This document shows positions 58,817 through 64,000 of a stretch of 64,000 nt of DNA, piece by piece. Origin of the DNA: JABDIP01 sp965212545 (lineage in GTDB: Bacteria > Pseudomonadota > Alphaproteobacteria > DSM-16000 > Inquilinaceae); assembly GCA_965212545.1 (NCBI GenBank), contig CBDBVB010000029.1, forward strand, positions 62,001-126,000. Reading direction: 5' to 3'. The translations under genes and the position numbers were made by a program. Each line of letters starts with the position of its first letter. Within the stretch, counting starts at the first letter, position 1. Under the pieces are notes generated by a model. The model made no database searches. It saw only the letters and a list, made by a program, of their open reading frames with translations, and was not told the DNA's origin.

Positions 58817-61800
58817 CTAGAGAGGAAGCTGCCGACCACCGTCGCCGACCACTGTGAACGCCGCCCAGTAATAGGGGTGCGAATAGGTCCCGTCGCGCAT
58901 CATGGCGAGCTGGCTCTGGCGCAACGCCTCGGACGTGGTCAGGCCCTCGCCGCCGAGCCCTTCGAACGCGTCGCTCATCAGATCGACGGTCGCGAAGCTG
59001 TCGACCGCCCAGTGCGAGACCAGCAGCGAGCGAGCGCCGGCGTAGAAGAACGCGCGCGACAGGCCGGTCAGGCTTTCGCCGCCACCTTCGCCGCCCTCAC
59101 CACCGGTGTTGCAGGCCGACAGCACCACGAGTTCGGCATCCAGGTTGAGGTTGATGATCTCGCTGGCCTCCAGGAGACCGTCATCGGTCGGACCGCCATC
59201 TGGAGTCGGCGACACCAGCAGCGAGGGTTCCGACCAGCAATCGAGCTCGCCCGGCAACAGGCCATGCGTGGCGAAATACAGCACCCGGTATTCGTCCAAA
59301 GGCGCTTCGCGCAGCTTGTCCTCGCTGAACTCCGTACCGAGGATCAGGTTGCCGCTGCTGACCCCCAGCGAATTGGAGATCGAACGCAACTCGTCGCGCG
59401 TTTCCGGCAGGCGTCCCAGGCTCTTCAGCCGGTCGATATCGGTGCGGCAGTTCTCTGGCAGATCGCGCCGCACCAACAGCTCTGCCGGGTCGTCCAATGG
59501 CACGAAATCGCCGAATCCGACGAAGGTATTGGTGGCCGAAGACGGCTGTGCGGTGTCGCGCAAATCGACGAAGGCGCGGACCGAAGGCGCTAGCGTGAGC
59601 GCATGCCGCGCTCCCAACCACCGCACTCCGGAGTAGTTGTAGTTCACCACCCGCGGCGGCGGCTGCATCACCAGCACCTGCAGGGGCAGGCTGAGCAGCG
59701 GGCCGGTCGGGATGGTGACCAGGTGATCGAATTGGGCCAACTGGCCGGAGATCGGCCCGAACATCGCCGAATAGAGCCGGTATGACTCTTCCACGTCGAA
59801 TTCCGGAAGGGTGAATTCCTCATCGAAGGGGACCCGCAGGCGCTCGACGATTTCGGCGGCTTCCGATCGCGACAGATCGATTGGATGGGCGCTGACCCCC
59901 TCGCTCGTCACGAAGAATACGAAGCTCGAGGGCTCGCCGAGCAGAATCTGGATGACCGCTTCGTCCGGCCGCAGCAATGTGACCAGATCGGTTGCCCGTG
60001 TCGGAGCGTCGATCAGCTGGTTGTATCCTGGCGATGCCGACTGTACCTGCTGCTCAAGGCTGCGGATGTTGGCATTGACTTCCGCAAGCTCCGACTCGAG
60101 TCGCTCCACTTCCTCTTCCGGCACATCCTCGTCCGCCTGACTGCGGCTGAACGCTTCATTGAGCCGATCACGGGCGATCTGGGCATCCTGCAATTCCCGA
60201 ATAAGGCTGCCGATTGTCTCATCACTCGACGACAGTCGGGCGGCCGCGACCGAGATCGTCTGCGACGTGATCGTGCCACGTGCCAGCTGGCCCACCTCAA
60301 ACATTTCCGCATAAAGCGATTCGCGAAGCTCCGGTTGGGTCTCCGCTTCTGCCATCGCCGCCTCGAAGAACGGCAGGATGTCCTCGAAACGCAGACCGCC
60401 GCCCTGGGCCTCAATGATCGGGAACGCGGCACGATAGGCTTCGAACGCCTCATCATTGCGGCCCTGGCGGGACAGCACCTTGCCGAGCGCCAGTTGCGCC
60501 AGCCCCTCGGATCGGGATTCGGTGAACAACTGCCGCTGTTCCTCGATCGCCTCACGCAACAGGATCTCGGCCTCGGAATAGTCTTCCGTCGCGACCGAGA
60601 TCTCGGCCTCGACCACCTTGGTCTGCGGCTTCCACCAATCCGGCGCGTTGCGCGACGTATTCACGATCGACGACGCCTGATCGGCGGCGGCCTTGGACTC
60701 ATCAATCATGCCCAAGCGCAGTGCCATGGCGGCCTCGATGTACAGGCTCTGGGCCGAGTCCGTTTCCAGAATGGTCGACAACCCGCGCTGCGAACGCATC
60801 TCGCCGGTGCCGGGGTCGATGACGCCGATCTGCACCAACCCGGCATCGGTGACGAAATCGCCGCCGCCGCCGCCGTATTCGAGGGCACGCGAGCGCCGCA
60901 ACTCGGTCGCCTGCCGGGCGTAGTCCAATGCCTCCTGATAGCGCTTCTGATTGGCAGCGTGCAGCGCGCGATAGCTGATGAGACGAGGATAATCGGTCGG
61001 GTCCGATGCCCCCAGAAGCAAGTTGTCGGCCCGGTCGAACAGGGCCGAAGCCTCACTGAAACGCTCCTGATTGCTCAGTTCCAGGGCAAGATGCATCAGG
61101 GTATCGCCACGACCGGGGCTGTCGTCGGCCAGCAGGCGCGTATGGATCTCAAGAGCGTCGCGATACCGCTTTTCTGCCTCGGCGAAGTTCTTGACGCCGT
61201 TGTAGTACTGCGCAACCAGCAGCAGCCGACGATAGTCCTGGAGATCGCCGGTTCCGAACAGGCGCCCGGCCAGAAGCGTTTCGATTCTCTGCGCTGCCGC
61301 GGACCGGGTGCCGGCTGTTTCCGTCGGACCGAATTCGGATAGGCCTGACAGGCCACCGATCAGGTTTTCGAGCGCCGGTAACGCCGCCGGAATGCCATCA
61401 GCCAGAAAGACCGATCCGCTGGCTTCCGAGGCGATCGCCGTATATGGCCAACCGCCGGCCCGCAGAGTGCAATCTAGAATCAGGGCATCGGTCGCCTGGA
61501 GGATGCGCGTCGGCTCTCCGGTGCCGCAATCCATGGTCTGGTCCAGATCGTCCCGCCACCAGCTCTGGTCGGTGTATCCCGCCAGCAGGCTCGGCCCGCT
61601 GCCAATGGCCGAGACTTCGAAGACGCGCCCGCTGCGCTCCTCCCACCGGCCGCAATACACATCGTAGGCGCGCAGCAGATTGCTGCTGCGCCGGGTCGCA
61701 TCGAAGTTCGGTAGCGCCCGGCAGTCCTCGCCGACGAGGTTCTGGACCAGGGGGACGGCGTCAAAGGCGGTATTGGCGGCTTCGGCCTCGACATCCCCGG

Positions 61801-61870
61801 CCGGCTGGCAGCCGGCCAGCAACGCCGCTACGGCGACGGTCAGAACAGGTGCAACGGATAGTCCACGCAT
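58817..61870 (-). CDS. TPR-repeat lipoprotein with C-terminal CHAT (caspase-like) domain
   Basis: 1017 residues from the ATG at 61870 (AAGGAA nine bases before). The signal peptide ends with lipobox LLAGC (Cys21). Residues about 200-580 contain helical TPR-like repeats (YNGVKNFAEAEKRYRDALEI; ALGKVLSRQGRNDEAFEAYR), followed by a coiled coil near 600-660. The C-terminal CHAT domain has the caspase-type His869 (FATHG) and Cys920 (LSACNTGG). The domain pair is known from separase-like and caspase-like bacterial proteases. It is on the same strand as, and downstream of, a filamentous-haemagglutinin-like gene, a frequent pairing whose purpose is unclear. Its lipid anchor places it outside the cytoplasm. 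Confidence 0.88.
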   Translation of the reverse strand: MRGLSVAPVLTVAVAALLAGCQPAGDVEAEAANTAFDAVPLVQNLVGEDCRALPNFDATRRSSNLLRAYDVYCGRWEERSGRVFEVSAIGSGPSLLAGYTDQSWWRDDLDQTMDCGTGEPTRILQATDALILDCTLRAGGWPYTAIASEASGSVFLADGIPAALPALENLIGGLSGLSEFGPTETAGTRSAAAQRIETLLAGRLFGTGDLQDYRRLLLVAQYYNGVKNFAEAEKRYRDALEIHTRLLADDSPGRGDTLMHLALELSNQERFSEASALFDRADNLLLGASDPTDYPRLISYRALHAANQKRYQEALDYARQATELRRSRALEYGGGGGDFVTDAGLVQIGVIDPGTGEMRSQRGLSTILETDSAQSLYIEAAMALRLGMIDESKAAADQASSIVNTSRNAPDWWKPQTKVVEAEISVATEDYSEAEILLREAIEEQRQLFTESRSEGLAQLALGKVLSRQGRNDEAFEAYRAAFPIIEAQGGGLRFEDILPFFEAAMAEAETQPELRESLYAEMFEVGQLARGTITSQTISVAAARLSSSDETIGSLIRELQDAQIARDRLNEAFSRSQADEDVPEEEVERLESELAEVNANIRSLEQQVQSASPGYNQLIDAPTRATDLVTLLRPDEAVIQILLGEPSSFVFFVTSEGVSAHPIDLSRSEAAEIVERLRVPFDEEFTLPEFDVEESYRLYSAMFGPISGQLAQFDHLVTIPTGPLLSLPLQVLVMQPPPRVVNYNYSGVRWLGARHALTLAPSVRAFVDLRDTAQPSSATNTFVGFGDFVPLDDPAELLVRRDLPENCRTDIDRLKSLGRLPETRDELRSISNSLGVSSGNLILGTEFSEDKLREAPLDEYRVLYFATHGLLPGELDCWSEPSLLVSPTPDGGPTDDGLLEASEIINLNLDAELVVLSACNTGGEGGEGGGESLTGLSRAFFYAGARSLLVSHWAVDSFATVDLMSDAFEGLGGEGLTTSEALRQSQLAMMRDGTYSHPYYWAAFTVVGDGGRQLPL

Positions 61871-61995
61871 CGTTTCGGTTCCTTCTCTCCGGACCGTAAT
61901 CACCCGGCCGCCCGGCGCGGCCGCGGCCTTCGGCCCTGCAATGCCGTTTCGACCGGCCGACGTCACTGCCGGCCGATCCTTAGTGGGCCCACGGC

Positions 61996-64000
61996 CTACC
62001 AGAGTTCCTCGTTGCCGGTGTTCGACAACAGATCCTCGAGCTCCTCTTCCTCCTCCTCGAACGGCTCGCGCAACAGCCGCTCCTCTTCCAGCGACAAGTC
62101 TAGCCCTGAGATAGGCAGGATCAGCGGAACGTTGAAGCAGGTCAGCGTGTTGAGGACACAGCCATTGAACAGCCAGTCGGCATCCTTACCGTTCGGGGTA
62201 TTGACCGCGGGGGGGCCCTGGGAGGCTGCGGTTTGCGTCGCATCGCCCGCGATCGATCCGAACAGAGTGACCGAACCGGCGCCGAGGACCGTCAAACGCT
62301 CCAGGTTGACCGGTTGGAACGTTGTCGCAGACGGATTGAGTTGTCCGCTCACGAAGCTGCCGCCGATATTGATGACGAACTCCTCGGCGAAGTATTGCAC
62401 ACCTGCGAGGGCCGAGCCGCCCAGCTCTACGCTGCCCGGGGTGGTGAATGTCATCACACCGAGCGGCACGGCTTCTGTGCCGAACGATACGGTGCTGTTC
62501 GGGTCGGCCAGGTCGCCGAAGTCGATGTCGCCGCCCGCCGTCATGGTGAGGTTGAAGCTGCCATTGAGGTCGCCGTTGAACTGCATGCCCTCGCCCGTGA
62601 TCAACTCCAATGTATTGAACGTGTCCGTGGAGGCCGGGTCCAGACCGGCGATCACCATAGACCCGGCGTTGGTTGACCCGATGGTCACCGTGTCCGCCGT
62701 GATCCGTGAGAGTTCGTCGAGATTGAGATCGAGCCCTGCAATCGCGCCGCCAATCCCGATGGCGCGGTCTGCGGATGCGTTGGCGATCGTGACCGAGGCG
62801 CCGGCGGCCGATGCCGTCAGCGTCCCGCCCAGTCCGACGGTATCGGCGATCACCGTGACATCGCCCGCAGTCGCTTCCACGGACGAGTTGGTGCCCGTGG
62901 TGAAGATGCCGCCGTCACCGGAGCCACCGTCGACACCGGTATCGATCACCATCGTACTGCCAGACAGCACGTCTATGTTGTTCGCCACGTCTATCGCGCC
63001 GCCCTCCGACACCAGTGTCATTGTGCTGCCGCTCGTCAGGCCACTCACGGTGTCCACGGTCACGACGTCAAACCCGTCGGCGTCGTTGAAACTTAGGAAT
63101 GAGGGCGTGTCGACGGCCAGCGTATCGACGTCGTTTTGGGTATCGAGCAGGACAAAGAAATTGGCATCGATGGCGAGGCCAGCGACCGCAATCGTGTCGC
63201 CATCATTCGTCGCCCAACGCAGGACTGCGGAATTGGTCTCCAGCGACAAGACCGGTACTGAAGCCGGGTCCAGCGTAATCGCATCGGTGACGTAGATCGG
63301 TCCCGCATCCGCAGACCCGATCCTCAGAATATCGGCGGAGACCGTGTCCAATTCGGTGTCCGACAGATGCAAGGCGGTGAGGCTTATGTCCGGGTCTTCG
63401 CCGAGGTCGATGATGCGGCCGGCCGTCGTGGTCTCCAGAGTGACGACGGTCCCGGCTATGCTGTTGTTGCCCCCGGCAGGGTCTGGGTCGCCGAGCGACA
63501 TCTCGTCGGCCGTCAATGCGACCGTGTCGCCGGCCGTGACCATCCCGTCGGTCCCGAGCGACAACAAATTGCCCACGCCCCCGACAGTGGCGGTGGCAGA
63601 GCCGTTGGTCGCCTCAATGGCAGCGTTCACAGCCAGGTTGCCGCTCGCCGTCGCCAAAGTGACGTCGTCGTCCGCTGTGACCGCGGCGTTGGTCGTCAGC
63701 GTCGAACCGGCGCCGTTGGCCTGGATGTCAACATTCCCGGCACTGGAGTCGACCGTTCCACCGATGGTCAGGTTGCCATTGGCGGTCGCCAGCGTGACGT
63801 CTCCATTGCCGGTGATCGTGCCGGCTCCGGTGCTGGTCAGGGTCCGGCCGATGCCGTTGGCCGTGATGTCCACCGTTCCGGTCTGGGATTCCACCGCCTC
63901 GCCGATGGACACGACGCCATCGGTCGTCGACATGGTGACGTTGCCGTTCGCGATGATGGCCGCGGTGTTGCTCAACGTCGCGGCCGCGCCGTTCGCGGTC
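61996..64000 (-). CDS. Large repetitive filamentous-haemagglutinin-like adhesin, C-terminal part (5' end outside the window)
   Basis: At least 667 residues; the frame is open to the right edge. The sequence is beta-helix-like with repeated units such as NGNVTMSTTDGVVSIGEAV and NGDVTLATANGNLTIGGTV, low in Lys and Cys, rich in Gly, Thr, Ala, Asp and Val. Near the end a Cys pair NGCVLNTLTC precedes a short hydrophobic strand and a very acidic tail (REPFEEEEEELEDLLS). The pattern matches proteins exported by two-partner secretion, whose N-terminal TPS domain would lie beyond 64000. No TpsB transporter gene is visible. The CHAT lipoprotein follows 125 bases downstream on the same strand. Confidence 0.82.
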   Translation of the reverse strand, partial: TANGAAATLSNTAAIIANGNVTMSTTDGVVSIGEAVESQTGTVDITANGIGRTLTSTGAGTITGNGDVTLATANGNLTIGGTVDSSAGNVDIQANGAGSTLTTNAAVTADDDVTLATASGNLAVNAAIEATNGSATATVGGVGNLLSLGTDGMVTAGDTVALTADEMSLGDPDPAGGNNSIAGTVVTLETTTAGRIIDLGEDPDISLTALHLSDTELDTVSADILRIGSADAGPIYVTDAITLDPASVPVLSLETNSAVLRWATNDGDTIAVAGLAIDANFFVLLDTQNDVDTLAVDTPSFLSFNDADGFDVVTVDTVSGLTSGSTMTLVSEGGAIDVANNIDVLSGSTMVIDTGVDGGSGDGGIFTTGTNSSVEATAGDVTVIADTVGLGGTLTASAAGASVTIANASADRAIGIGGAIAGLDLNLDELSRITADTVTIGSTNAGSMVIAGLDPASTDTFNTLELITGEGMQFNGDLNGSFNLTMTAGGDIDFGDLADPNSTVSFGTEAVPLGVMTFTTPGSVELGGSALAGVQYFAEEFVINIGGSFVSGQLNPSATTFQPVNLERLTVLGAGSVTLFGSIAGDATQTAASQGPPAVNTPNGKDADWLFNGCVLNTLTCFNVPLILPISGLDLSLEEERLLREPFEEEEEELEDLLSNTGNEELW

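Noticed and set aside
62012..63295. 427-codon plus-strand frame
   Set aside because: Mirror of the repetitive adhesin gene; its Ser/Thr/Val/Pro composition follows from the repeats.
61996..64000. Repeats in the adhesin as a CRISPR array
   Set aside because: The repeated units are degenerate, in frame and encode beta-helix turns; there are no regular spacers. No CRISPR array was seen anywhere in the window.
1..64000. tRNA or rRNA genes
   Set aside because: No stretch with tRNA box sequences or rRNA-like conservation was recognised in the gaps between genes.

Overview
The window is GC-rich, densely packed chromosomal DNA. Many genes overlap by 1-10 bases, most often as ATGA. The gene content points to an alphaproteobacterium, probably Rhodospirillales-like: a modified aerobic cobalamin pathway, an MCE lipid transporter, LapB/C/E-type type I secretion, and an LPS-less-specific polyprenyl-phosphate arabinose cluster of a kind also known from Azorhizobium. 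The lineage is an inference; no rRNA or tRNA is present to test it.

Layout. 1-3709 (+): end of a 2-oxo acid dehydrogenase E2, an acyl carrier protein and a P-type cation ATPase. 3684-7438: a remnant of the 3' end of an SDR gene, then a second P-type ATPase; the segment looks inserted next to the intact SDR gene. 7439-11434 (-): a four-gene operon (UbiA, membrane protein, DprE1-like oxidase, DprE2-like reductase) that resembles the decaprenyl-phospho-arabinose pathway. 11737-15101 (-): a solute-binding protein and a compact aldo/keto-reductase operon. 15216-16816: two small membrane-protein genes between two copies of a livH-like 3' end. 16825-21847: an MscS channel, tryptophan 2,3-dioxygenase with a kynureninase-like enzyme, and a small secreted protein. 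22066-27412 (+): TolC, an ABC exporter and an HlyD adaptor, together a complete type I secretion system without a substrate gene in the window.

28698-34077 (-): a six-gene operon in which a GAF-PP2C-HATPase protein and a STAS protein (a phosphatase/kinase partner-switch pair) precede an MCE-type lipid transporter (permease, ATPase, MlaD, lipoprotein). This is the most interesting system here, because it suggests phosphorylation control of a lipid transporter.

35239-58708: a cobalamin biosynthesis region (cobB, cobA, cbiD, cobK, cobM, cbiG-cobJ, cobI, cobL, cobH, cbiX, cbiB, cobQ, cobO, cobN, cobW, cobU, cobC). A cobalamin riboswitch lies ahead of the cobU-cobW-cobN group. It is interrupted by a small protein resembling type III secretion needle subunits and by an intracellular-type subtilisin with a small propeptide-like protein. 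Four of these genes (cobA, cbiG-cobJ, cobQ, cobN) carry seven apparent single-base indels, while no frameshift was noticed in the genes outside this region. Either the pathway is decaying or the assembly has local errors.

58817-64000 (-): a lipoprotein with TPR repeats and a caspase-like CHAT domain, downstream of the C-terminal part of a large repetitive filamentous-haemagglutinin-like protein that runs off the window.
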